A DNA stretch of 8,269 bases from Candidatus Poribacteria bacterium (GTDB lineage Bacteria > Poribacteria > WGA-4E > UBA9662): assembly GCA_002699335.1 (NCBI GenBank), contig PACG01000239.1:12182-20450 (forward strand). The letters run 5' to 3'. The position numbers and the translations under genes are program-made. Shown here one piece after another: positions 1 through 7,858 of this stretch. Every line of letters begins with the position of its first letter. Within the stretch, counting starts at the first letter, position 1. A model generated the notes under the pieces. The model ran no database searches, was not told the origin of the DNA, and saw only the letters and a list, made by a program, of their open reading frames with translations.

Positions 1-344
1 ATGGCAAACAGGCACGACCCAATCAAGTGGGTAATCCGATGAATCGGTGCCATGAAGGTATACTCGATTGTGCCTTCCCACCGTTCCCAGGTGATGGCAT
101 CACTAACCTCGCGCATCATAATCGATAGAAAGCCCCAAACCAATGCTCCGATCACCAGGTAAAGTACGTCTTTAGCATCGCCCCGGCCAACCATAATCAG
201 ACCGATGGTTAGAGCATTAACAATTGAGTAGGTGAAAAACAGAATCTCCCAATTCAAGTATCGCTTCAACAAATTGAAGTTGCGTTCGATAAAAGCATAG
301 GAGACGATGGCCTCTCGAACGGTGGTTCGAATAATGTTCAGCAT
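1..344 (-). CDS. ABC-2 type transporter permease, N-terminal part (cut by window edge)
   Basis: The minus-strand frame opens with ATG at 344 and stays open to the window edge, giving 114 residues that begin MLNIIRTTVREAIVSYAFIE. After an amphipathic N-terminus there are two strong hydrophobic segments, at about residues 33-53 (EILFFTYSIVNALTIGLIMV) and 60-77. They are followed by a charged loop, ITWERWEGTIEYTFMAPIHR (residues 85-103). This W-x-G-T-I/L-E-Y-x-x-x-A-P loop is typical of ABC-2 membrane subunits, which form the channel of exporters for drugs, lipids or polysaccharides. The start lies only 3 bases after the stop of the ATPase gene, so the two are almost certainly cotranscribed and translationally coupled. 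The substrate cannot be told from sequence. Further membrane segments should lie to the left of the window. No frame damage is seen, in contrast to the region to the right. Confidence 0.85.
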   Translation of the reverse strand, partial: MLNIIRTTVREAIVSYAFIERNFNLLKRYLNWEILFFTYSIVNALTIGLIMVGRGDAKDVLYLVIGALVWGFLSIMMREVSDAITWERWEGTIEYTFMAPIHRITHLIGSCLFA

Positions 345-347
345 CGA

Positions 348-1169
348 TTATTCCTCTTGCAGATCCTTGCCAGTCAACTCGATAAATACCTCTTCTAAAG
401 TAGATTCAGGTTTGTTGATCTGAGATTTGAGTTGACGCGCCGTGCCCTGGGCAATAAACTTCCCTTGATCGATAATGGCGATTTCATCGCAAAGGGTTTC
501 AGCCTCCGCCATGTCGTGTGTAGTCAAGATAATTGCCGTCTCGTGTTCCTTGCTTATTTCGTTGATAAAAGCCTGGACATCTCGTTTCGATTTTGGGTCT
601 AGGCCGGTTGTTGGTTCATCGAGTAGAAGTAAAATGGGGGCGGTCAGGAAGGCACGAGCGATGGCAACCTTCTGTTGCATACCGCGGGAAAGATCTTCCA
701 TTCCACCGTCCATCCGATCAGCCTTGAAACCGAGCCTTTCCAATATTTCAGTAGCCTTAGTGGTAGCCGTTTTGACTGGAATGCCGTAAAGTCTCGCTGT
801 ATAGATCAGGTTTTCCAATGCTGACAGCCGCTTAAAAAAAGCCGCATCCACGGAAACTCGATTCATCATTTTACGAACTTGATAGCTATTTTTAACCACG
901 TCGTATCCAAAAATAGTGATCTGACCACTGTCGGGTAAGAGGAGTGTCGAAATCAGTCGGATCAAAGTCGATTTTCCAGAACCATTGGCTCCCAGAACAC
1001 CGTAGATCTGGCCTAGCTGGACTTCAAACGAAATATCATCTACGGCTTTAATCGTTTCTTTTTCAGTCTGCAGAAACGGGAATAAACTTTGGGGAAAGGA
1101 GCGTTGTTGTATTTTTTTTCGATAAAAGTATTTTTGAACCTGTTCTAAAACAAGACGGTCAGTTTGCAT
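348..1169 (-). CDS. ABC transporter ATP-binding protein (ABC-2 exporter ATPase)
   Basis: This is the cytoplasmic ATPase that powers the ABC-2 exporter encoded just downstream. Counting from the ATG at 1169 (273 aa), Walker A GANGSGKST is at 60-68, the signature LSRGMQQ at 160-166, Walker B ILLLLDEP at 179-186, the D-loop GLDP just after it, and the switch histidine in TTHD at about 218. The length and the C-terminal STLEEVFIELTG tail are standard for single-domain exporter ATPases. The usual Q-loop glutamine is not obvious: the stretch NRVSVDAAFFKRLSALENL (about 103-121) has valine where the alignment predicts Gln. Two in-frame GTG codons at 1175 and 1178 could extend the protein by 2-3 residues. 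I prefer the ATG because no start has a strong Shine-Dalgarno sequence. The N-terminal 40 residues are basic and longer than minimal. The frame is intact. The function class is certain and the cargo unknown. Confidence 0.92.
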   Translation of the reverse strand: MQTDRLVLEQVQKYFYRKKIQQRSFPQSLFPFLQTEKETIKAVDDISFEVQLGQIYGVLGANGSGKSTLIRLISTLLLPDSGQITIFGYDVVKNSYQVRKMMNRVSVDAAFFKRLSALENLIYTARLYGIPVKTATTKATEILERLGFKADRMDGGMEDLSRGMQQKVAIARAFLTAPILLLLDEPTTGLDPKSKRDVQAFINEISKEHETAIILTTHDMAEAETLCDEIAIIDQGKFIAQGTARQLKSQINKPESTLEEVFIELTGKDLQEE

Positions 1170-1343
1170 GGTCACCACTTCGAGAGACTGAAATTATGAG
1201 ATCTATTGTGATTATTGAAAGAGAAACATCAACTGAGCTTGATTGTATATTTTAACTCTACCAAAATCAACCCAAGTACAGATTGATTAACTGCTCAATC
1301 GTGACTCGTTGCCTCTGAATGATACCCTTTACACTTTACTCCT

Positions 1344-1371
1344 TTGCAGATTGATAGATACTCGTTATAGA
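1344..1371 (+). promoter_or_regulatory. Possible sigma70-like promoter ahead of the aldolase pseudogene
   Basis: TTGCAG at 1344-1349 and TATAGA at 1366-1371 are separated by 16 bases, about 85 bases before the aldolase start. Each hexamer matches only part of the consensus, so this is weak. It is listed because it is correctly oriented in the 278-base divergent intergenic region (1179-1456), where nothing else stands out. Confidence 0.22.
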
Positions 1372-1456
1372 AAATAGGATCGCATACATTTATCAACAAC
1401 GCAGTTTGCACCCGCCAACCAATTGATTTGCAACTGAGCTAGAGGGAAAATAACAG

Positions 1457-2167
1457 ATGCGCCCTGATCGACTTAGAGAACTGCTGAAAGCAGACCAACC
1501 TAGCATTGACACCCATATTCTACCGGGCCTTCCATCATGGAAATTATCGGCCATACAAGCGTCTACGGCTATGTCGAGTTTGTAGCTGAATACTACCACT
1601 TTGGTCAGCACGATTTAAACAACTTCTGCCGTGCTGCGGAACTCTACAACAGGTCGAGTATGATTGAAGGTGGATCAAGAACCGTGCGGATTTATCGCCG
1701 AACGTGTTGTCGGCTCCGGTTTCCAAAGTGCATTGCTTGCCGATTGTCGATCGGTTGAGGATTCACATACATGGGCTACGGTGCTGCGGCTGGCGTATTC
1801 ATGCACTACGCAACATTGTCATCGTCATCATAATCGAGAAAGCAGGGACCGTTGAGAATACTGGCAAAAATTCTGTCAATTGAAGATGTAGATATGCTCC
1901 AATGGGGATCTGTCGACTATTCCATGAGCATCAGTAAAGTGGGTCAAAGAGGAGCCGAAGAGGTGAAAGCAACAGAACGCCGTGTTTTTGAAACCGTTAT
2001 TGTCATGAGTGTTCCCTTCCAAGCCGAGATCAGTAGTGTCGATCAGGCCAAGTACTATCTTGATTTGGGGGGCAAACATTTTTGTATCGGTACCGATATT
2101 TTCATCCTTTAAGGACTGGTGGAAAAGCGATGGTGACGACTTGAGAAAAGTTGTCGAAGGAAGATAA
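1457..2167 (+). pseudogene. HpcH/HpaI-family aldolase (2-keto-3-deoxy-sugar-acid type), multiply frameshifted
   Basis: The intact family cleaves 2-keto-3-deoxy acids to pyruvate and an aldehyde using a divalent metal. The gene starts at ATG 1457 with an upstream AGAGGGA ribosome site (1441-1447) and reads MRPDRLRELLKADQPSIDTH. It then continues in other frames: MEIIGHTSVYGYVEFVAEYY (from 1537), KVDQEPCGFIAERVVGSGFQ (from 1667), FTYMGYG (about 1762), ALRNIVIVIIIEKAGTVEN (1803-1859), LAKILSIEDVDMLQWGSVDY (from 1861), AKYYLDLGGKHFCIGTDI, and finally FKDWWKSDGDDLRKVVEGR ending with TAA at 2165-2167. Frame changes fall near 1526, 1666, 1758, 1800, 1860 and 2108. About 20 residues seem to be missing near 1756-1762. 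The presumed metal ligands, Glu of IIEKAG (1836) and Asp of SVDYSMS (1915), are still recognisable. All segments keep the family's order, so this is one decayed gene and no single reading frame can make the enzyme. The exact substrate is unknown. Confidence 0.85.
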
Positions 2168-2539
2168 TAAGGCAGAAAGTAAATTTCAGTCTAATTTTAC
2201 GGACTGGTTGCCAAAAGCTCAAAGTTCCCCACATCAACATCACTATTAAAACACTTAGCAATATCCAGTGTTTATCAACAGTGACAAGTAAAGCTCGATT
2301 ATTTAGACCGGTGTGAAATGCTCCCGGCTACTTCAGAATCACCATTTTTCTGGTTCTAGTACAATCTTCAGTTTGAAGTTAATATGAAGTAGATGCCTGG
2401 AGACACGCTTTCACCTGCGATATCAGTTCTTTTTCCTAATAGTGCATAGATGATAGATGTGGGAGTTGAATCCTGACCGGGGCCGCGAGGATTCCATATT
2501 TCGGACTAATAAATTGGGATATACAGTAGTACCTCCCAT
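2168..2539. other. Non-coding stretch after the aldolase pseudogene
   Basis: I find no credible gene here on either strand: stops are frequent in all frames and no family-like peptide appears. The only structure I can support is a 7-bp inverted repeat around a GC-rich loop (listed separately). The region looks like eroded spacer between the aldolase remnant and the IS remnant. Confidence 0.5.
2468..2494. repeat. Inverted repeat with GC-rich loop
   Basis: GAATCCT (2468-2474) pairs perfectly with AGGATTC (2488-2494) around a 13-base loop, GACCGGGGCCGCG. It stands out as GC-rich inside AT-rich DNA. There is no T-run after it, so it is not a typical terminator. It could be a scar or mobile-element-related structure, or chance. 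Confidence 0.35.
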
Positions 2540-3053
2540 TTAAAATCCCTTCATAATTGTTTGCAATTTGAGACCGATATAGTGCATAGGTATGTAGGGT
2601 AGCTGAGCGAAAAAGACTTGTTCAGTTCAGGGAAGTGTATGACAACCTAGAAAATATGGAGGTCAATTAGTGAAGTCTGCCGTAGTAATCGCTCTGATCG
2701 GCCGACCATTCTGAGCCACGGCCAAACGTAATTTTGTGTTTGGTCCAACTCATCTTCTGATTCCCTTTTATCGTAGCAGCCGCATGTGGGTCAACTTTGA
2801 TCTGACTGGTCTCTATCATTAACCACTCTTTTCTCCACCTAATAAATCGACGGGGCGTATGGCTTCATCCCCCATACCTTTCAGCTAAATCAGGCCAGGC
2901 TGCCCCGGTGCTGAATATCCAAAAGAGCCCAGTTATAAATGGACGATTATTCTTAGCTATTCCTGTCCATAGGCTCCTTGGTCCAGGTAATAGTAGCTCT
3001 AATAACTGAAATACTTTGTCGGATATATTGTGCCTGTCTGGAACCGATTTCAT
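2540..3053 (-). mobile_element. IS5-family transposase remnant (deleted and frameshifted)
   Basis: Reading leftwards from ATG 3053, the first 62 codons match the N-terminal DUF4096-type domain of IS5-group transposases. It has SDKVFQLLELLLPGPRS, then NNRPFITGLFWIFSTGAAWP and DLAERYGG. A frame change near 2865 leads to RRFIRWRKEWLMIETSQIKV, then DPHAAATIKGNQKMSWTK. The join RWRK/EWLMI skips roughly 25 residues. A further shift gives KLRLAVAQNGRPIRAIT, which runs to about 2655. A short possible C-terminal scrap, FFAQLPYIPMHYIGLKLQT, ends at 2540. The position of the first catalytic Asp (usually MIDS) reads MIET, so the active site was already lost. The catalytic core and most of the C-terminus are gone, so it cannot transpose. 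I could not identify terminal inverted repeats or target duplications, so the element's outer ends are uncertain. Confidence 0.75.
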
Positions 3054-3675
3054 TTTTCTACCCCTTATCTTTTTTAGGCTGTTATACTATTGATCTCCTG
3101 ATTACACTACCGAGCACACAATAGCCGGTGTCGAAAACCTGCTATACTAATTTGGAATTTTGCATAAACCAGTTTCTTTATAAGTTTTCTTGTATGATAC
3201 TCAGTTCTGTGGATGAATAAATAACACAAGCCTTCCGATTGAAATAGGACTAAATACAATCAATTAGCACCCACGTCTTCAATATAGTACCTGATAATCT
3301 ACATTATAGATATGGCATTAGTAGGCGGAGCACAAAAGGAATAAAAAGAATAAACATGAAATTCCAACTATGAAAAAAGCCAGGTGAGCAAAAGATTTAG
3401 AAACTTTTGGGCCAGGAAGAGCTTGAAATCAAGAGATCAAATTTGATCCTGATTGTTTGTAGGCTGATCAAAAAGAAAAAGATAAAGAAAAAAGTATAAA
3501 CTAGACATAAATGGAGATACTAGCGGACTAATACAGATCCCGAGAATGATGAACTGAAAAGAGCCCAACCCGACTTTATGTGCGGCTTTCTCCTGACTGG
3601 ATTTCTCAACTATCTTTTTGATCTCAATGCTGAATTATTCTATAACAACCCGATTGACCTCTCGGCTTCTACCTC
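3054..3675. other. AT-rich non-coding region
   Basis: This stretch is strongly AT-rich, with A-rich runs (for example 3470-3500), and no frame longer than about 70 codons is open on either strand. None of the short frames resembles a known family. It holds one perfect 14-bp palindrome (3435-3448, listed separately). It probably represents eroded DNA between the IS remnant and the TIR fragment. Base composition becomes more balanced from about 3660 onward, where coding-like sequence resumes. Confidence 0.5.
3435..3448. promoter_or_regulatory. Perfect 14-bp palindrome, operator-like
   Basis: GATCAAATTTGATC reads identically on both strands and resembles a dimer-binding operator half-site pair. 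The downstream sequence contains only a broken TIR fragment, so any regulatory role would be relict. Function is inferred from symmetry only. Confidence 0.25.
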
Positions 3676-3873
3676 ATGTCAGACGTCTTCATCTCCTATT
3701 CTCGCCGCGATATTGACTTTGTCCGTCACCTGTGCGATCAACTAACCGCCCGTGATCGTGAAGCCTAGGCCGACTGGCAGGATATCCCTTCCACCGCCGA
3801 TTGGTTAGCCGAGATTTATCGTGGTATTGAAGCGGCCAATACCTTCCTGTTTGTCATCAATCTCGACGCCTGT
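3676..3873 (+). pseudogene. TIR-domain protein, N-terminal fragment with internal amber stop
   Basis: TIR domains signal or cleave NAD+ and commonly sit at the N-terminus of multidomain bacterial proteins. From ATG 3676 the frame reads MSDVFISYSRRDIDFVRHLC and DQLTARDREA, meets TAG at 3766-3768, then continues in the same frame ADWQDIPSTADWLAEIYRGI, EAANTFLFVINLDAC. The DVFISYSRRD box, the DW-x-DIP loop, the helix DWLAEIYRGIEAA carrying the likely catalytic Glu, and the strand FLFVI all match the family. At the stop, relatives commonly have Trp, so a single TGG to TAG change would explain it. After about 3873 similarity ends abruptly. The frame stays open to a TGA at 4057-4059, but I cannot match that tail to the rest of a TIR domain or to any effector. 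The fragment is therefore both nonsense-mutated and truncated. No partner gene survives nearby. Confidence 0.75.
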
Positions 3874-4048
3874 GAGGGCTTTCAATTCAACAGCCGTTTC
3901 GATTGGTTTACCCAAGACCAACTGCATCAGATCTGGGCCAGGACGATCCAATTTGTCGTGCGGTGGATACCTGGAAGAGAGAGAATATTGTACAGGGTAA
4001 AGGCAAAGCTTGTCATTAGAGTAAATACCAGTTTGATTGAAGATAGAT

Positions 4049-6589
4049 ATGCCGGTTGATGTCGGCCCTATCGATAGTCTACCTGCTGATGAACGGTGGG
4101 TCTATCCCCGTTACTTGGGCTTTCGTCCTGCTGATGGACAGGTCTGCCAACTGAACCCTCCCCGCTTTTGCTGGCCCTTTTCACCGCAAGTGATACCAGC
4201 GGGCAAGCTCTCTCCCCATTCTCGTTTCTCCTTACGAGTAGGTGCCACTCCCGCCCTTGATCGACCCATCATAGCGGTGGATAACATCAGTTATAACTTC
4301 TACAACGCTTTGCCCTCTTTGCCACACGCCGGTCACTGGTTTTGGCAGATTATTTACTACTCCGGACAGAGGCAAACCTCCAAGTCCCAAATTCGCTCGT
4401 TTGAGCTGACTCCGGATGCTGTGGCCTGGGATCGGAGCGGGTGGCAAAAAGAACAACTGGACGTGCGACTGAGCCGTCATCCACGAATCATTTTCACACC
4501 TGAAAATCGATCTGATTTACTGGCTTTAAGAGCGAACGACCCCGAGTCAAACCGTATTGCACAACAGGCGGTGGCTTTGGCCAAAGCAGATCTGCAGTCC
4601 GACTGGTTCATTAATTTCCCCGCCAATGATAACGATCGGTCTGCTTATTTCTCCTTCTCCAGGTGGTCCCAACGTTTGCACAATATGGCATTTGCTTACA
4701 TATTGACACAAGACGGAAAGTTCTTGGCAGTAACCGATCGTCTGCGTCAACTGGCTGGCTATCCCCCCGGTGGGTACGCTTCGCCTGAAGGTATTGGTTC
4801 AGCCCACAAGTTTAGCACCAAGATTACCGAGCATCTGGGAGTTGCCTTTGACTGGTTGTATCACCACCTATCAGATGAGGAACGGGAAACAATACAGAAC
4901 TCTTTGGAGTGGCGCATTAGCCATACCCTGAATCATTTTTCATGGTTGAAAGATGGGAAGATTAATCCCAAAGGGATTGCCGTTTCGGGTACCTCCCATG
5001 CATGGGAGAACATTACCTGGACCTTGACCGGCGCGCTGGCTGTGGTCGAACATTGCCCATCCGCCAGCCAGTTTATGAATCTGGCTTTGAATTATCTGGT
5101 CGGTGTGGGTAGCGGATTTGCCCAAGACGAAGGGTGGAATGAGAGCGCTTCCTACAGCCCGTGGAGGTTCGGTAGCCTGGTTGCTGTCTCCATTTATGCT
5201 GGCATGACCATTCCGGATCTGTATCTGGAACGCAATCCCTTCTTTCACCGATTGGGTCAATTCTTTTTATACCAGATACCGGTTGGTGTGCTACGCCCGG
5301 CTTGGGGTGATGCTGGGTACCAGTATCGTTATCCAGAACTGGGGCAACTGGCCTACCTGAGAAAATTGGCTTATTTCACTGGGGATAGACGGTTGCTTCA
5401 AGCCCGTCGGTCATGGCAAGATGCGTTGGCCTCAGGCAAAGTGAGTTCGATGACGCTAGGTCAACCTGAAATCGAGGAGATCACCGACTACCCGCGACCA
5501 TGGATGGAATATGCCCTGAAGTATTTTTTCCCTTCATTCCAAGCAGAGACAGCACCTGACAGGACACAAATATTTCCAGTCGCCGGGTGGGCGATGGGCT
5601 ATTCCCAACCACCGGACAGACTGGAATCATTTCGACAAGGAGTGGGATTTGTCACCAATTGCCGGCCCCGGGGAGGATATAGCCGCAGCCACCAGAGCAA
5701 CGGTGGTTTTGAGTTATTTGCTTATGGCCAGACGATTGCCACCGGAGGTAGCAGTCGTAGCAATAGGGACGTGGTGGCCCGATCCAGCCAATCTCATAAC
5801 CTGGTGTTGATCAACGGTCAAGGCCAGTCCGAAAACGAAGGTAATCCGGACTTTCCCAACGCCGGTCGGATCCTGACCTGGAAGGAGAAGCGACACACCG
5901 ATACCAATGGGCCGGATTTCGTCCACTTATGCAGCGACCTGCGCAACGCCTATCTTCAGCATCCGCATCCGCATCGGCAACACTATCTGCGCCACTTTAT
6001 GTTCGTGCGCGATCGGCACTTTGTAGTTTATGACGACCTAGCATTATTACCGCAAGCACAGCCAGCGCTGTTTTCCTGTTTACCATGTGCAAGCTGAAGT
6101 GCCTGTTCAGATCGGTCGCCATTGCTTCGATTATGCCATCGAAAACGTGCGGGTTTGTATCTACCATTTGGGAAAAACCGGCCCATTGACTATTGAGAAC
6201 CAGCAGGGACAGGACTGGTATCACAATCCCATCACTGGCCAAAAACTGTTTGAAACGGTTCAAGTGCAGGTACGATCAACTCCTGGGCTAGCAGAAATAT
6301 GGGATGGGCTTCCTCGTGTGCACAAAACCTGTGGGTGACGACAACTCCGCGTCCGCGTACCGAGGCCCGTTTTTTGGCGGTTATCGTCCCTTCACAACAG
6401 GGGGAAGAAAGACCACATGTATCCAAACGGGAGCTGGATGTGGTTGAGGTCACTTGTGATGGCAAAACCGATGTGATCGCATTTAATCCCCAATACGCAC
6501 AAGCGCCCATCGCCATCGACATAGAAGGTATCCGTAACTCGGCTGTCTTTGACAGACAGCAGTTGACCGAAATAGCTCGGCATTTATGA
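4049..6589 (+). pseudogene. Heparinase II/III-like polysaccharide lyase (DUF4962 type), two C-terminal frameshifts
   Basis: Family members eliminate uronic-acid-containing polysaccharides. The layout is an N-terminal fibronectin-like DUF4962 region (about 4080-4410; PADGQVCQLNPPRFCWPFSP), an alpha-toroid (about 4475-5540; HPRIIFTPENRSDLLALRAN, VSGTSHAWENITWTL, DEGWNESASYSPW) and a beta-sandwich (from about 5570; GGFELFAYGQTIATGG, SSQSHNLVLINGQGQ). His in SGTSHAW and in QSHNLV are candidate active-site or metal residues. The first frame ends at TGA 6095-6097. The protein clearly continues from about 6081 as YHVQAEVPVQIGRHCFDYAI, up to WDGLP near 6315. It then changes frame again to QNLWVTTTPRPRTEARFLAV, ending at 6587-6589. 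The first shift looks like loss of two bases near 6078. A full product would be about 847 residues. I chose ATG 4049 with GAAGA upstream; a TTG at 4037 is the alternative. No signal peptide is visible. If expressed, it would lack the end of the beta-sandwich. Confidence 0.82.
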
Positions 6590-6639
6590 CCTTCGGTCAA
6601 GAAAGCCACAACCGTTGGTTCACAGATTGCTATCTTCGA

Positions 6640-6905
6640 CTTCAATGGTACCTGTTCCCAGGGCTTTTTTGCTATGAAGAAAATGATGGCAATTCCTTCC
6701 TGTTGGCGGCTAACAGCGATATAGCTACCCAAGACACTTTAGAAATGAGTGCGGTCCCATTGGATCGAGTCATCAAGATTTTATCTTCGGTTAAAGCACA
6801 GCACTTATTGACGGTAATTGATGCTTGTCGGAATAACTCGGAAACAGGCTCTAGTAGTGAAAATAATGCCCTGACTGATGATTTCTCCACAAGCCTCAAG
6901 ATTCG
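6640..6905 (+). pseudogene. Caspase-like (peptidase C14) domain fragment
   Basis: Prokaryotic caspase-like proteases use a His-Cys dyad. In the frame open from ATG 6586, the part from about 6640 reads EENDGNSFLLAANSDIATQD, then LEMSAVPLDRVIKILSSVKA, QHLLTVIDACRNNSETG and NALTDDFSTSLKI. The x-F-L-L-x-A-(N/D)-S/A-D strand, the PLDRV helix and the IDACRN box with the nucleophile-type Cys (6826-6828) are family hallmarks. So is the G-x-x-x-x-x-N-x-LT-x-x-F region after it. Upstream, where a G-H-G histidine motif is expected, the sequence is LFPGLFCYEEN with no histidine. The first 20 or so codons of the frame resemble nothing I know. The fragment is thus truncated on both sides: the N-terminal beta-strand and His are missing, and the C-terminal part runs into a phosphotransferase in the same frame. 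It is not expected to be proteolytic. Confidence 0.65.
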
Positions 6906-7737
6906 ATGCATGGCGGCGACATCCAATGTTTTCTCTCAGGTAGGTGCTACTCCAGCCATAATAGCTGGCACTGATAACTGGGTTATCGAGCCGTTCGTGG
7001 GTCAGAAGCCAGAATTTAGTACTAAGGTGTATGAAACGGATAGCAGAGTTAGCGTCACGCCTTCACTCGGTTCCCATTGATTGGTTCGCTCCTTTTCGAG
7101 ACCAGATGTGTCAGAAGCATCCTTGTTTACAGAATGTTCCGGTTGGTTCAATGATCTGGCCTTGTGCCGCTTACCGCGACGGTTATTTGGAAAGGTATAC
7201 AGCGGAAGAGATGCAACAACTAAGTGCTGCCGTGCCCGAGCCATTGTCCGAGATTGGGAGAGAAGTGGTGAGCATACATGAGGACTGGTATAGTGGCAAC
7301 ACTCTGTTAACAACAGATGATGTGTTTTTGGCAGTGGACTTTGAGATGTCTGCTGTCAGTCAGGTCAGGAGAGATCTGATGCATATCAGTTGGGAAAGTG
7401 AAACGGGCGAATCCAATAGACGGACCTTCTGTATTGCCTATTTGAGGGCGAGAGGTGTCACCTTCAACCAAAGTGAGGTGTCGATCGATTGGCAGTAGAT
7501 ATGATATTAGCAGCGGTGGTAAATTTCCGTTTATTGTGGGGGGTATTTTTCCCAACTGGAGTTTTTGCTGGCCAGATAGAGATGAAGCAAGCTTTGTTGG
7601 AATTAAGTCAGGTGAAGGAGGCCGTGGAAGGTTTAGGAGATGACTTAGAAAAATATGCCCTTTTGGTAGATGGAACTGATGTTTGGGCATGCATGCAAGA
7701 TATAGACCTGTTGTTAGATCTATGCACTAAGGATTAA
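6906..7737 (+). pseudogene. Aminoglycoside/choline-kinase-type phosphotransferase (APH fold), truncated and frameshifted
   Basis: APH-fold kinases phosphorylate small molecules such as antibiotics, choline or sugars. The first visible part, SNVFSQVGATPAIIAGTDNW, VIEPFVGQKPEF, is in frame with the caspase fragment and looks like the hinge region of the N-lobe. A shift near 7035 moves to KRIAELASRLHSVPIDWFAP, CLQNVPVGSMIWPCAA and SEIGREVVSIHEDWYSGNTL, then VFLAVDFEMSAVSQVRRDLM. A second shift near 7488 leads to AVDMILAAVVNFRLLWGVFF, PTGVFAGQIEM, and the frame ends at TAA 7735-7737. The catalytic loop normally reads H-G-D-x-x-x-x-N; here it is HEDWYSGN (7277-7300), with Glu replacing the conserved Gly. 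The DxE metal motif (VDFEM) is kept. The glycine-rich nucleotide loop and lysine are absent. An internal ATG at 7031 could start a 155-codon product, but that would be a kinase lacking its N-lobe and its C-terminus. Confidence 0.72.
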
Positions 7738-7803
7738 CAAAGTCTGGAGGTAGCTGTTTTGTATAGGACTGACGCAGTTGACCACCAAATGAGGTGGAGT
7801 GAG

Positions 7804-7834
7804 CAGATCAAAATAAGGTTAAAGTCAGATCAAA
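7804..7834 (+). promoter_or_regulatory. Direct repeat upstream of the enolase-superfamily gene
   Basis: CAGATCAAA occurs at 7804-7812 and again at 7826-7834. The copies are spaced 22 bases start to start, close to two helical turns, so they would lie on the same DNA face. It sits 58-88 bases before the start of the enzyme gene, a natural place for an activator or repressor. A convincing -35/-10 pair is not obvious nearby. The role is inferred from spacing and position only. Confidence 0.3.
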
Positions 7835-7858
7835 GGACAGAGTAATTTAACAATCTAT

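Noticed and set aside
2439..2589. Repeated 11-mer ATAGTGCATAG at 2439 and 2579.
   Set aside because: Could mark an IS edge, but only 11 bases match with no extended similarity or fitting element boundary.
2795..2807. A 13-base match (AGTCAGATCAAAG) between the IS5 remnant minus strand and the direct repeat at 7824-7836.
   Set aside because: In a window of this size about one 13-base match between any two places is expected by chance, and the flanking sequence does not align convincingly.
3524..3742. Open frame of about 70 codons overlapping the TIR start in another frame.
   Set aside because: No family resemblance, no ribosome site, and it overlaps the well-supported TIR frame.
5957..5985. 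Short GCATCC/GCATCG repeat encoding His-Pro-His-Pro-His.
   Set aside because: Lies in frame inside the heparinase-like sequence and is only three units long, so it is ordinary coding variation.
6622..6660. QIAIFDFNGT peptide in another frame, resembling the start of HAD phosphatases (DxDGT/DxNGT).
   Set aside because: No HAD-like sequence follows it, and the motif is too short to support a gene fragment.
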